From Pseudoscleropodium purum (lineage: Eukaryota; Streptophyta; Bryopsida; Hypnales; Brachytheciaceae), in assembly GCA_963969395.1 (NCBI GenBank), contig OZ017795.1, forward strand, positions 8,680,001 through 8,744,000: a DNA stretch of 64,000 nt, read 5' to 3'. The notes below the pieces were generated by a model. The model had not been told where the DNA came from, made no database searches, and was given only the letters and a program-made list of their open reading frames with translations. Positions 37,810 through 50,252 of this stretch are shown here, one piece after another. Position 1 is the stretch's first letter. Each line of letters starts with the position of its first letter. The translations under genes and the position numbers were made by a program.

Positions 37810-40018
37810 ATTTATAGATTATTTACATGGGCTCCAAAAATTCATTCTAAGAGAATCTAATATCTCCTTTTAATTACCAACAAGACTAACCAACAAAAAC
37901 TTTTCAAAAGGGTTTAATAATAGGAATCATGTTCAAAACTTTATTTAGATGTATTTCATATAATCATATAGGAGACCCCATATTTGTACCATGTGATTAT
38001 TTGTGCCACTTTTGGATCATACTATTATATATGAAGGTCTAATTTGGCACCCTAAGTGCTGAAATTGAGTTTCCATGTTAGATTCTCATTGGTCTACGGT
38101 ACATGAGACCATTCACAAGATGACCCATGCCTCTTTTCTTCAAAAATGCCTTAATTTTTGACAAATTTGACCTTCATTTATGGTAGTAGAAAACATTGCC
38201 AAATAGACCAAGCTTGAAGGCCCCTACTTTGTCTACTCAATCATGTTTTCTAATAGTGATCACTACGTATCAATAAGGTTCATTTGAAAGTTCAGATGCA
38301 CACAAAACATATATAGTGGCACAAATAGAATCTCCTACCTCATGTGTTGTTCCTTTAAAACTTTCTAAATAAGCATCTTTAGTGCTTATAAAAGTGTACA
38401 TATGGATTGCACCTATACAAAATAGTAAAATTAGGTTGCCTTAACAATGAGGTTGCCTTACCCCCCAAAGTTACCTCATGACTCACCACTTGTCCACGTG
38501 AAGGTGCATGCGACTCCACAAATCAAGCCCCAAACTGGTGCATCAATCCATGACTAAAGTAGGGGGCTATAAAAGCGACCTTTTAAGAGCTGATTGTATT
38601 TTTTGGGGAGATAAAGTCCTTGAAATAATTTTCAATAAATTTTCATTGGAAGAAAAATGGAATTGACATCTAACCCAAGTCGTTCCATATTTTTTGGACC
38701 TTCCTGGAATTAGTTACGAACTTCTGAAGTTGAAACATGGTGGTTTCAAAAAGCGCCCCTCTCTTGAAAAGTACACCTCTAACACATTGAAGAAAGAAAA
38801 ATGTACCTCTATGTTAGAGGTCGCTTTTACAGCCATCTACCCTGCTGCGACTACTGTTTGGCTTCATGGGCTTCTTGTGGCTTCTCCATCGACGTCCCTT
38901 TCCGATCGGGGCACCATGAGTGCATCATGACATTCATTGAAACCTTCACTTTGAGTTTCATTGTCCCCATATCACTCAGGGACTCCAAGGAATCATTAGA
39001 AGAGTTTTGGGGGGTCCAAAAGCCTGTTTTGGGCCTGTTCCCCACGGCTGTTCCCCGCAGCGAGGGGAACGGCCCGCTGTCAGAATTTTTTTTTTCATTA
39101 ATTAAAAAAAAAATTTAGTCTCCAAATGCAAAATTTGTTTTTTTTAAAAATTAAATTTTTTCTTTTTTCTTTTTTTGTCAATGACGTGGCAGGGGCTCGG
39201 CCACGTCAGACTGCTGTGCTGAACTTGTTCCTTGCGTTTGCAGGCTGTGATAACTTGCAAGCATCCGGAGGCCCCAAAAATCTTCTAATGGGACATTCCT
39301 GGAATGGACCGAAAGGTGCCGACCGCTAAGTAGCAGTGGCAGTCCCCACTGATCTCACCAACATGTGCTACATGCAGACTGAACTTACAGCTCTGGCAGA
39401 GATAATAAATGAGCCCCACGACGATCTCCACCACTTGGATTTGCATTTGTCAGACATATGAGTCACACTAGCTACTTACTATACTTCTATAGCTAAATCA
39501 TAAACTGAAAGGCACCTAATATTTTCAGCTACTGTAGTACCGATCGATCTTGGTTTCATCACAATTTAGTCCTTCACCTGACGTTCTCAACCTTTCTATT
39601 GTTCTTTTGCACGCTGCGTGTCTAATTCTCACATTTCCACTCTCACACCATGGCCAGGGGTATCCAGGACGTATAAAGCAGATTTTCCATGTCAGATTCT
39701 GAGTCTTGTATACTCATTTTGATGTATGGGATCGATCTCTAGCTGCGCAAATGTGTGCTTCATGTTTCGGTGACGAGCCGAGTTTGAGAATGCTGTAAAC
39801 TTTTCTTCCTGGCATTTGGGTCATGGGTTCGTTTCTGGGAGAGCCCGGAATGGGAGAGAAGCCAGCGAGTGTATATTGCGACGCTCTTTTGGAAATGAAA
39901 GATCGATTCATTGATTGTTTAGCTTGAGTCTGTGGGTTTTGAATTGGTGGTGAACTTGGAACTGTTTTTGGTGGCCGGGACGCTGAACGAACCAGAAAGG
40001 CGTGCGGATTCAGAGACC
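37810..40018. repeat. Gene-free stretch with an unclassified repeat-like block
   Basis: 37810-38480 is AT-rich without features. 38480-39330 is less AT-rich and looks like an old transposon part: CCTCTAACA/TGTTAGAGG arms near 38775-38820, GTTCCCC/GGGGAAC near 39040-39070, poly-T and poly-A tracts near 39090-39160, and a perfect pair TGACGTGGC (39182-39190)/GCCACGTCA (39200-39208). Open frames at 38694-38930 and 38801-39118 do not match a family I know. 39330-40018 is the upstream region of the ABCG gene; I see no certain promoter element. Confidence 0.45.
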
Positions 40019-43000
40019 ATGGAGCGTCTGCAAGCCCAGCATCAGCTGCGAATGGCCTGCATTTCTGTTGCCATGGCGGTTTTGTTTGGTTATGGAGGTG
40101 CACAGAGTGCACCCATTTCTGATGGCGTTGCGCAACCACCGCTTGGTGGCCAACTGGAAGGGTTAACAGCGCATGCGACTCGGTTGCTACAACAGCATTA
40201 TGGATACTGCATCACGGATAGGTTGAGATTTGCACTTCCCTGTCTACCGCGGCTTGGCCTAACCCCCATACGACTTAAGGGTCTTAAATTAGCAGTCTTG
40301 AGTAGGTCATATGAAGATCCACTTCCTTTTGTTCGAGTTTATGCAGTTTTTGACCTACACTGTATGCAACGTTACGTTCTTCACTGATGTGGATGATATC
40401 TGGCCCCATCTGAAATATTGATTTTCCAGAATACCGTCAATGGAGTTGATCATTTTAAAACCAGTCCATTAGGGATTAGCGTGTGTTTCGTCCTTGAAAC
40501 TCATCTACGTTTCCACATGCGTGCGTATGTGCAGGGAAAGAGATGGAGTTGATGAAATCTTTGGTTTCCACAATTCGGATGTGAATCTTTTGTTAGATTG
40601 TGATGATATGACTGGTGAGTCTCTACTTTTGGTTACCCTTATAAGAGCAAATCCTCTGCTGAAACCACATGAAAACAACAAAACATAAATAAGACTACTG
40701 GTACGGTTGCCGTTTTTTCAATGTTGTTTCAACTGGGGTTTTGCACAAAGATCGACTTCCTGCGTTCCTCTGAGAAATATCAATGAGGAAACATTGGTGG
40801 GGTGTTTCGAGCTTCAAGAAGTGGAGAATTTGAATGAATAGCGTCAATTATTGTCTCTTGTGTCCTCGTGGCCATGGCGATGTCTCAGTGAACCAGCTGC
40901 GTTCGAGGACGTGCAGGTGGTAGCATGACTGAGCGGGTATGTGTGTTGAGTGAGCAAAGGCTTTACTTCGAGAATCTTGCGACTGTGGACTCCCCACCTC
41001 CCAACCTGAACTGTAATGCATCTGGTTGGGATCAAGCCTGCGAAGCTGGCTGGGCTGGCAGAGTCTCGCAACCTGTGCAGTTGGACAGTGAGATTGTCTC
41101 CAGTAGGCTTCTCGATCCTCTTCCCTGCTGCGCTGGATTTTTCTGCCCTCGAGGGCTCTCCTGTATGATTCGTGAGTGTATATCCTGCCTGCCTTAAACT
41201 TCCCCCTCGACCTGCTCTAGCTCATGATTTTGTGACTTGAATTAAATAGCTTTGAAATTAGGTTCCAGACAGTTTGTTGAACCTCAAATGTCGTCGCAGC
41301 TTGCCCTTCAGGCTCTTATTGTCCTTCTGCGACCTTGAATCACGACACCAACATGTGCGAACCGTACGTTTCATACTCACCTACCATCAAATATGTACCT
41401 GGCTTGTAATGTCTTGAAGCTGTACTTACTTAACCCTAAAATGATCAGTTCGATCGATCATATTGTGAAAGTAATAGAATTCAAATGGGGTTACTTTACA
41501 ATCACTAGAATCAGTTCAGGAGATTGCGTGTGCTGAGGAGAAGATAATCGAATTTATTCATCAAAAGTGAGTCCCCCTATGACGTACTCAAAACTGAAAA
41601 AACATGTGAGGCCTATGTTATGGATTCGTATTTTAGCTTAATATTTGCGAGTTTTGATAGCGACGTTATCTGTTTTGAAATCATCTTTCGTATCTGTGTT
41701 TTCAGATATGGTTACCAAGTGATGCAGAACAGTAGTTTGTACGCAGCACAGTGTGGAGGAGCCGATAAATGGGCAGATGTTACCTCCACGATGGGCATCT
41801 TTTGTCCTGCAGGTCAATTCTGTCCCACTCCTGTTCAATCTAGGAGCTGCACCGTCGGGTAAGATGTTTTCAACCCTAACCCCTCCTCATTTGTCATTAT
41901 CATGGCTTTGATTGTTGACAGTTACTCATGTGAGACATTTTATGCATGGAGTATCGATAGTTCTGTTTTTCTGTGGCTGGACACAGTACTACAACACACC
42001 AATATGCCACTTACTCGAAATTTTGGGCGATTTTGCAGGCATTATTGCAGGCTGGGTTCCACTCTTCAAGAAAGTATGCTCTGCTCCTGCTAAAGTTTTG
42101 TACGCTGGCTGCTCACCTCACTGCGTACATCTCACGTTGTTTTCTGGTCTCTCACAGCCTTCCCTTTTGCAGAATGTTCTCGTCTTACGGCTTGCCAGAG
42201 TGGAAACCTTCAGATCCAGAATCTGCAAGGCGTTGGAGGATTAATACTTGTGCGTCGAAGGCAACTCTTCTTTTCTCCTTTTGAAATGCGTTAATTCTGA
42301 TTGTAGATTTTAATAGTGTCACAAATAAGAATACCCTCACGCTTCACATTGTAGGTCTTGGCTGACTCTAACGAAAGATTTAAAGCTGTGCAGGCAGCGT
42401 TATTATTCTCGTTGGTGGGGGTATACACTTGCTCTGATTGGTTAATGGATCTAAGAAGTAGGCGTAAAGCATTTGCTCGAGAAGTGGCAGCACGACAGGC
42501 TCACGAGCGCATATCTAAATATGAGCGTTTGAAACAAGTCAAAGATACTGCAAAACGTCAAGCCTCAAAATTTACACGGAAGTTAACTCGGGGCAAAAGT
42601 CGAAAGCAACCGGAGTCTCCTACAGCAGAAGAATTGCAGGTGAGTAGATATCATAGTGTTGTTGAATTGGCAAAACGGTACTACTCTTGCAGCCAATTTG
42701 AACCTTGACTAGAAATGTTCCATCATCAGGTTCTCAAAAAGCACTTAAATCACTAGCAACTGTTCAGGTGTGTTTTTGAGTGTGGTCAATACACCAGCCT
42801 GGTCGTTGATGTTCCATTGTCAAAATTCATGACATCATCTATGTATGAAAAACTTGAAGAAGTTCTAAATATAATTTTGCTGTGGCAGAGCCTCTCTCTC
42901 CAAAGAGACTCCTTACAAAGATCCAACTCTGGTCTCATTCAGCACTCTGGTCTCATTCAGCACTCTGGTATCATACCAGCGAAGATAGACGAGAATAAAC

Positions 43001-46000
43001 CCACTGCATCAGCAGCTGCAGCCCCCTTGCCGAATCTTTTTGTAGATTTATCAAAGAGATTTCCGGAGTCTGTAGAGTCAATTCCTCCCATTGATGGAGC
43101 AATGCTGGACGATTCAAGAGAAGCAACAACACCTGCTCAAAGCTTTAGAGATCTTTCCGGTCAATTACTGCCAACAGTGGTGATTCCGACGAAGGAGTCT
43201 CACAGCCAGATGTTTGCTTATGCTTATGGTCAAATTGAGAAAGAAAGGGCCTTCGGATACAAAGACCGGTCCCCTGATGAGACCGTCACTCGTAAGAAGA
43301 GATTTGAAATTGAATTAGAGTTTGAAGACCTCTCCTTGGTACTCAAGGGCAGTAAGAAGAAGATACTTAGTAACGTGACAGGGAAACTGTCGCCAGGGAA
43401 GATTACAGCCATTATGGGCCCTTCTGGCGCTGGGAAGACAACATTTTTGAATGGATTAGCCGGGAAGTCAACCCACACTCACACGACAGGGCAGGTTCTT
43501 ATCAATGGCAAGTCCGGATCCATGCACTCGTACAAGCGCATCATTGGCTTTGTGCCGCAGGATGATATCGTTCATGGCAGTTTGAGCGTGGAGGAGAATC
43601 TGTGGTTCAGCGCAAGCTACAGGTATTGCCCTAAACCACACAGAATAGCTCTGATGTTTACCCTAACAGAGAAATTTGACCATCTTTTTATTATTTAGTT
43701 TCTTTCTGTTAACCCTCAGAATACCTAGAGGAACGAACGTCCGCGTGTCTTGTTTTAGCACTTCAAAAAAAGGGTTAAATGGGAACTTTCCTTCGTTCCA
43801 TCTGTTTTTTACTCCTACTGACGCATGCAAAGCTCTTCAGTGATTCTGTTGACATACGATTTTGACCGTGTCTGAATTTTAACTTTTTCCCAATAGGATC
43901 CATGAAATTGTTCATTCTAAACACCACGAAATTTCAGTTTTTCGGGGTTAAATTCTTTTCGGGGTTTGAATTCTGAACAGTCCACCTCGATTCATTTCAC
44001 TTCCACTCCAGAGAACAGCGAGGTCATGTCATAGAAAACATGCAGTGCTACTCAGAGAAAACCGTTCACCACTTCTTCTCTTCTATTTCAGGCTACCAGT
44101 GAATATGCCAAGGTATGAGCGAGTTTTGGTGGTGGAACGCACCATTCAAGCATTAGGATTAGGAGGCATAAGGGATTCTCTCGTAGGTACCGTTGAAGAC
44201 CGTGGAATATCAGGAGGACAGCGCAAGAGAGTGAATGTAGGATTGGAGTTGGTGATTGAGCCCTCTTTGTTAATCTTAGATGAGCCCACATCCGGACTTG
44301 ACAGTACATCCTCGAGGCTTGTGCTTCAGGCCTTACGTCGAGAGGCTATGGAAGGAGTTAACGTAATTTTGGTGCTTCATCAGCCGAGGTACATGACCTT
44401 GCATTTCTAGGCTCAATTTTCTGAATTTCACCATGGATTGAAATCTCTTTTCCTTCTGTGATCTGTGCTGCCTCTTTGACTGCTTATATATGCTTTCTTT
44501 AAGAGGTTCATGTCCAGAGACAATGCCTAAAATTCTACAGTGACAAATGTGTGGGCATTGGTACAGCTACGGGCTTTTCAAAATGTTCGACGATGTTATG
44601 TTCCTAGCGAAGGGGGGTTATACGGTGTACTTAGGACCAGTGGATGAAATTGAAGCTTATTTTGCAAGTCTCGGTTTGGTGGTGCCCGAGAGAATCAACC
44701 CACCAGACTACTATATGGATGCATTGGAGGGTGTAGTGCAGCAAGGTCGTTCTCCTAAAGTAGACCCGAGAACTTTGCCCGTTCAGTGGATGATGCACAA
44801 GGGTTACCAGATCCCCAAGGAAATGGCGGCATTTGCGAACGCTACCACTGAGGGTCAGTTGCACGTGCATCCGGAATCCGCCAGAGTCGGCGGAGCTTCT
44901 TTCACTCAGCAAGCATGTTTGGAACTCTATCAGCAGTTTGTAGTAACTTGGGACGGAATCAAAACTGCGCTTTCAAGGGCAGATGACTTGTCAGGTCGCC
45001 AAACACCTGGATTTCTGAATCAATTTAGAACCATTCTACACCGGTGAGCTTTATTACTATATACACTACCCATTGGTTCAATTTAAATTCTAAGCTTCAA
45101 TACGGCTTTAATTTCCGGCATTGCGCAATTGATGTTTTTTCCTGAAGTTCGTTTCTTTCTCATTGACTGTCATGTAAAGCTCGTCTTTCATGCGTCGGTT
45201 TGCATATATGGATATGCGAGAAGATTTAGATCAAATTTTTCTGACAAGAATGAACGGGGTGATGGGAATCAGAGTGGGAAAGCAGCGGTTCCGTGAGGCA
45301 AGGCTACATGTGCAGGACTACATCATCTTACTTATTGCTGGGGCTTGCTTGGGTGTGCTATCAAACATGAGGGATATCGACTTGGGATCTCAGGGTTACC
45401 ATTTCACTGTAATTGCCTTAGGTACAAGTTTGCCCTTTGGATATACTGAAATGCCTCTCTTTTTGGTTACCAACAAATCCATCCTCTGCTAAGGGTATTT
45501 ACCTGTTCATTTGATGTGCTTTGACAGCTTTGTTGACCATGATAGCATCCCTGAGAACTTTCTCAGCCGACAGGCTTCAATTTTGGCGTGAAAGTGCTTC
45601 AGGAGTGAACCGCATTGCGATTTTTCTTGCTAAAGACGTGGCAGATCTCTTCAACGTTGTCCTGAGGCCTCTCATTTATTTGTCTATGTTCTATTTCTTC
45701 TGCAATCCAAGGTCAACTTTTGTAGACAACTATGTGGTCACGCTAGCACTCGTGTATTGTGTGACTGGCTTGGCCTACATTATTGCCATCCTCTTGGAGC
45801 CAGGGGCTGCACAATTGGTAAGCCTTCTCTTGTAATGTAAAAGAATATTAAAACATCTCTCTTCATGATTTCTAAACTCCATGAACGCCCATGATTGAGT
45901 CAAGTTTACGCTTGGTTAATACAGATTAGATGATTCCAGCAATCAGCAACTGGGTATTCTAGGTTTGCCTTCGAAAATGATGGTCTTCTTGTGCAGTGTG

Positions 46001-46483
46001 CAGTTTTTCTTCCCGTCATTGCAACACTGATCGTGTCGTCTCCGAGAACCGGATTTCTACACATTCTGTCCTATTTGAGCTATGCGAGATATGCTCTTGA
46101 GGCTTATATCCTTGCAAATGTGGAACGGTTAGTAACTTCATTTGTCTTCCTTCCTATTGGTTTGCTTCGGTGACTTTGTTTTCATATACTGATGCAACTG
46201 CTCCAATTTGAGAACTTGTGTGTTGAGGATCTTACATACTCGTACAACCAGGAAGGGGTGAGATGTGAGATGGTTTTCGACTTTTTCGGAAACTTTTGAG
46301 TGACCTATTGACCGCAGGTACAAAGGAGTTTGGCTCATTGCACGCTGTGGCCTGCTTGCCAGTCAAGGGTACCGACTGGGTGATTTCAATTTCTGCTTGT
46401 GGGTTCTCTTGGGCCATGGAGTTGGTGCACGCGTTGTGGCGTTACTTTGTCTGATTTTCAGTCACAGAAGCAGGCAAAAGTAG
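40019..46483 (+). CDS. ABCG transporter, long cysteine-rich N-terminus (ABCG24/28 type)
   Basis: Fifteen exons join in frame to 1162 residues: 40019-40221, 40535-40614, 40917-41171, 41300-41363, 41706-41858, 42039-42073, 42173-42249, 42355-42639, 42889-43622, 44092-44388, 44567-45043, 45180-45421, 45528-45817, 45997-46127 and 46318-46483. A signal-like start ([19 protein letters not shown]) leads to an extracellular Cys-rich region ([51 protein letters not shown]), a hydrophobic segment, and a basic linker (about 310-384). The nucleotide-binding domain has Walker [10 protein letters not shown] (about 561-569), VPQDD, signature ISGGQRKR (about 668), Walker [14 protein letters not shown] and LHQPS. 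The C-terminus has about six hydrophobic segments ([41 protein letters not shown]). Length and order match plant half-size ABCG24/ABCG28 proteins (about 1100 residues). Substrate is unknown; surface lipids or pollen/tip-growth cargo are suggested by relatives. Start ATG is chosen because no upstream in-frame ATG exists. Confidence 0.95.
40258..40482. mobile_element. MITE family C copy in ABCG intron 1
   Basis: It begins CTAACCCCCATACGACTTAA, passes TTGAGTAGGTCATATGAAGA, and ends GTTGATCATTTTAAAACC then CCATTAGGGATTAG. The termini CTAACCCC...GGGATTAG are inverted. Interior phrases recur in other family C copies in introns at 54942-55303 and 59035-59280. Confidence 0.6.
41431..41612. mobile_element. 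MITE family C-related copy in ABCG intron 4
   Basis: After TTAACCCTAAAATGATC it carries GATCATATTGTGAAAGTAAT, AATCACTAGAATCA, CCCCCTATGACGTACTCAAA. The same phrases occur at 57134-57396 and 59035-59280. The boundaries are approximate and no clean right end is seen. Confidence 0.55.
42926..42970 (+). repeat. 18-bp in-frame tandem repeat in ABCG exon 9
   Basis: The unit CACTCTGGTCTCATTCAG occurs twice with a partial third copy, encoding HSGLIQ repeats in the linker between the N-terminal hydrophobic segment and the ATPase domain. It keeps the frame and lies in a poorly conserved region. Confidence 0.85.
43709..43778. repeat. Tiny TTAA-flanked segment in ABCG intron 9
   Basis: TTAA (43709-43712) CCC ... 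GGG TTAA (43775-43778) encloses about 62 bp. The form matches a minimal piggyBac-type footprint or MITE, but such a short arrangement can arise by chance in AT-rich DNA. Confidence 0.3.
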
Positions 46484-46963
46484 CAGTCTCCTCGTCACCA
46501 AATTCATATTTGGGGTGTCGGACCTGGCCTGCTGAAGAAGCCGATTTCAGAATTGAGTTCCAAAACTCTATGAGCAGGCTAGGACTTTGAGAATCGAAGA
46601 ATTGCATGGAGCCCAGTTTGAAAACAAACCTGCAAAATTGCGGAGCAGGAGTCTCGAGGTCTGACACCCCCTATTGCTGGAGAAAGTTCAGGTGAGATTA
46701 GGGTCATATTTGTTTACATGGCATGTGTCAGAGTGCAAAATTGTTGACATTCAAGTGACGAGAGCTCTAAAATTAGAACTGGTGTAGATCTCAGGTTTCA
46801 GTCGCCTGGGATCACGGAAATCTGCCATTCTAACGAATATAAGGTTGGTTGCAGGAGTGAATGTTGACTCGGTGGTAGACGATGTTTCTTCAGCGAATCC
46901 AATTGCAAGCAATTTAGAATTCGACACCATTCGGGATATTGAACCTGTGGCTCCGGAAGCAGA

Positions 46964-47009
46964 GATAGTTTAGAATCTGATTTTCTCCGGAATCAGATTC
47001 TAAACTATC
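46964..47009. repeat. Perfect 19-bp hairpin 3' of the ABCG gene
   Basis: Left arm GATAGTTTAGAATCTGATT (46964-46982) and right arm AATCAGATTCTAAACTATC (46991-47009) pair without mismatch around an 8-nt loop. It lies about 480 bp past the ABCG stop, in what may be its 3' UTR or the intergenic gap. It could be a terminator-like fold, a small-RNA precursor or a residual palindromic insertion. Confidence 0.85.
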
Positions 47010-48719
47010 AGTTTAAACTCAGGTGTGAACGAGGGTTTTTGAAAATGGTGGCATGGTGAAATGAACTGGCATGTAGATTTTATGAGAGCTATGCAGAAGC
47101 AGCAGGCCACACCGCCAACTCGTTCCATGAGAAGCCTAACTATGAAACAGAAACGGGCGTTGGTCGTTTCTGTAGACCGAGCATAGAAATTCGTTACTTG
47201 TTTGAGGTACGAATACAGCCTCAATCCGACTTACGAATCCTCATTGTCGTTCTTACGCTTTTAAATTAAAGTGGACATGCAGATTAATTGGAGATGGGTG
47301 ACCTACTTGATCACTTTAGGAACGAGCATGTCCAGGGTTACACTTCAGCATTGCTACTTGTTCATGGGAACATCTCAAAATTTTGTACTCCTTGACCTCT
47401 GCTAGCTAATTCGGCACTTGTACAAATGCAGGTCCAAAATTGTTGGAAATGACGTTCATTCTATGTTGAATGTGTTAAAGATAACATATTTATTTTTCAT
47501 AATATAAAACATTGAAAACAATTGTGGCAATGCTATACTGGCTATATACTTCCTTGTTATTCCAAACATGTGTCGAACGATGCTTCCACAAGTGCAGATT
47601 GGACTTCGATGTGCCAACATTATGTTCCTACTTGTGGAATGGTTATTGCAGCTAAAAGCGTTTGGGAAGAAAAGGGTGGAGCCGCCGGAGGTGAAAGGAA
47701 CACCACCTGTGACACAGTACGAGCTTTTCGTTCCGAAATTCAGACAATTCTACTTGGAGACATGAAAACCTCGAGCAAGAGCAAGAGTATTTTGGGGACA
47801 AGATTTTGAAATGCACAGGTTTAAATTTGAAAAGAAATGAAGAAATCTTGCAGGACCATTATATAATTCGTAGCAGGGGAAGAAATAATGCGATTAAAGA
47901 AAGGAGCCAACACGAGACTATAAAAGTGCCAGTAAAGCTCTCGATTCAGCTGAAGCTTTACTAGGAGCAATGTAGCCTTAGGAGCCAGCAATAGAGGACA
48001 TGGATTCTGTTTTGTCTGAGCATCCTCAGTCAACTCTCTAAATGAACTTGTCCTCTATGTCTGCATGAATATCCATGCGGACTGGTTCAGGACCTCGGTA
48101 TTTGCCGTGGCTTGCACCTTTCTACGTGTACACCGATACAACCTCACGGAAATCATTTCTACAAGTGGAAAGTCCAGCGTTGTGTGAACATGAATACGAC
48201 ACAATTATTCATAATGCAACATCCCTTTTGATCCTACGTTATGAAAATTCAAACACGGAGTTGATGATCATGCAGTATTTTCGTCAAGCACAAACTACTT
48301 GATTGATCCTAGCTGCTAATCATCTGGTAAAAAGAAATAGATAAGATTCTTCAATCAATTTGTTCGTCACGAGCATGTCAATAAAATCTCGATACAGAAT
48401 ATATCGGGCTTTACACCATTTCTGGTTAAGCAACATGTTGCACACCCTAATTGAAACCCTACAAGAATTGCTTCTGCAGAATTTTGAGATAATTTACATT
48501 TCCCTAGAACAGAATTGAAGGTTGATTTCCGACAGATGTGGAAAAACTAAACCCCTGAACCCTAAACCCTTACTTTTATTGTACACAGCAAGAATCATAA
48601 AAGAAGCATTTATCTTCAGACCTCTAATCCTACGGAATGGTTTCGCTCTCCTACACCGATACTGCTACACGAAAGACTTCGATTCTAGAAAAGGCCAATC
48701 AAACGATTTGTAGCAACTC
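47010..48719. other. Intergenic between convergent ABCG and EAPP genes
   Basis: No gene supported. Small open frames (47522-47809, 48075-48302) have no domain or intron structure. A short telomere-like phrase CCTGAACCCTAAACCC lies at about 48547-48568. Both genes must end their transcripts here, but no poly(A) signal can be singled out with confidence. Confidence 0.5.
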
Positions 48720-49448
48720 TTACGAAAATGTAGGAATAATATCAAAAAAATGGTAGACTTCATCACTATCTAAGACTGCCACTTGTGCCCCACACTCCGC
48801 GCATCGAACAGGCTTCAATATTTCTTCCTCAACTCCTACATCCTTGGGATCTATTCTAATCATGCCAGGGCCTCCTCCTGTACTATCTTGTTCGTGAACT
48901 CGTCTGTTGCGCTTCGCGTTCCGTTTCCTCTTCCTGTTCTCTTGTTCATAGCGAAGTCGCTCTGACTCGACAATTGTACAGTTTCGCACAAACATAGCTC
49001 GGTACTGATTCACGTAGAATTCGTGCCTGCAGTGGAAGGGAAGGGGGAAAAGAATGCATAAGAAAGAATAGCAAGGGCAGAAAATGAAATAAAAAGAAGT
49101 TCATAAGTGGAAGGAACAACACAGCACCGTTGACAATCGATGCAGAGAGTGGTGAGGCACGCAGGGCACGACAGAACTGCGTCGGACTTGCGACCTTGGC
49201 GTTGCTGAAGGGCCCAATCTTCGTTGTGATCATCCGCATTAGGATCGTAGAATGGAGCGAGAGCGGGAGCGGGTAAATCTGCGGAGACATTCAAATAAGA
49301 CATACATAAACGAGAAAACAGAGTGAGAAACCCTAAAAGAATGAGAAGTAATTCAAAAAGGGAAGGCTAAGACAAAGGAAGGCAGACCTGCAGCAGGAGT
49401 GGCGACAGCAGTCTCGGAAGGGAGTGGAGATTGCGGAAGGGGTTCCAT
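48720..49448 (-). CDS. EAPP: E2F-associated phosphoprotein (EAPP) homologue
   Basis: Three exons on the minus strand: 49448-49388, 49278-49128 and 49026-48720, in frame, 172 residues, GT-AG introns. A short Pro/Ser/Ala-rich start (MEPLPQSPLPSET) is followed by the EAPP core: FYDPNADDHNEDWALQQR, a zinc-knuckle-like SCPACLTTLCIDCQRHE, YRAMFVRNC, a basic Arg/Lys run (RKRKRNAKRNRR) that looks like a nuclear signal, RCAECGAQVAVLDSDEVYHF and the end FFDIIPTFS. In animals EAPP binds activating E2F proteins and modulates E2F-driven transcription and cell-cycle exit; the plant role is little studied. The protein is shorter than human EAPP because it lacks much of the acidic N-terminus. ATG 49448 is the first in frame with exon 2. 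Confidence 0.93.
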
Positions 49449-49486
49449 CGAAGCGCGAAGCAGAGAATGAAATGTTACGAGACGAG

Positions 49487-49505
49487 CCTAAACCCTACAC
49501 ATGCC
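49487..49505 (-). promoter_or_regulatory. Telo-box upstream of EAPP
   Basis: AAACCCTA at 49490-49497 lies about 42 bp upstream of the EAPP ATG (TAGGGTTT in gene orientation). Telo-boxes are known in plant promoters of ribosomal-protein and cell-cycle genes. AGGCCC at about 49528-49533, a few tens of bases further upstream, resembles a site II core. Activity is inferred. Confidence 0.55.
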
Positions 49506-49572
49506 GACAACGAAGAAGACGCAAAATAGGCCCTTCACGCGAGGTCCTCAAAAGGTGCATTAAACCCCTTAA

Positions 49573-50252
49573 CCCCTAAATGCCTAAGTACATTAACTAC
49601 ATTAAGACCTTTTTTGTTCTGAGGTTCTTGAAATTTGCTCTAAATTGACAAATAGAAAACATAAAATAGCTTTAATCAAATTTTTGGATTGAAATTATAA
49701 AAATCCAAACTAGACATGTTAGAGATTACACAAGAAAAGAAAATACAACAATTATATTAGTTATGAATTGGAAGATTAAAAAGTTTGCTTATAAGGATAT
49801 TGAAACTATGAAAATGATTTGAAGTCATTCAATTTTCTCTTCATATGTCAAATCTAAAATTGTTGTCACCTCAAAAAATATGAAGTCAAAAGACATAATA
49901 TGCATTACCCCAATCAATATACAACTTTTCAAAATCTACTCTACAATTTTAAAAAATGAATTTAAAATGTGATTTTTTTACCAAGATCTAGTGTATTCGA
50001 GGCTCATTTCCAAAAGCCCTTAATACTAGAAAATCAAAATTTGCAATGGACACTAGCATGCAAAATCTTGAATAGAAAATCCCGTGAAAAAATCAAAATC
50101 ATTCATTTTCAAAATTAGATTTTCGATGCTAAAATTAGATTTAAAAAAGAATTCATCTATACTAAAACTACTAAGAATAGTAACTTGATAAGGTTTTATT
50201 TAACTTCAAAGTTTTGTTAACACTAAAATTTGGTACTTTGGACATGTAGGGG
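49573..50252 (+). mobile_element. TTAA-type non-autonomous element, family A copy 1
   Basis: TTAA at 49569-49572 precedes CCCCTAAATGCCTAAGT, and ACATGTAGGGG precedes TTAA at 50253-50256: a clean 680-bp element with TTAA duplication. Family A landmarks are TTGAAATTTGCTCTAAATTG, CCAAACTAGACATG, AGATCTAGTGT and GAGGCTCATTTCCAA, shared with the copy at 62169-62812. No coding capacity. It lies just upstream of the EAPP promoter. Confidence 0.85.

Noticed and set aside
38694..39118. Possible protein gene with two overlapping frames
   Set aside because: No family recognised, frames overlap, poly-A/T tracts cut the region, and inverted repeats suggest a decayed element.
47522..47809. 95-codon plus-strand ORF between ABCG and EAPP
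   Set aside because: No domain, no splice partner, and a second overlapping frame of similar length; likely chance.
48541..48570. Interstitial telomere array
   Set aside because: Only two imperfect CCCTAAA-type units; far too short for a telomeric tract.
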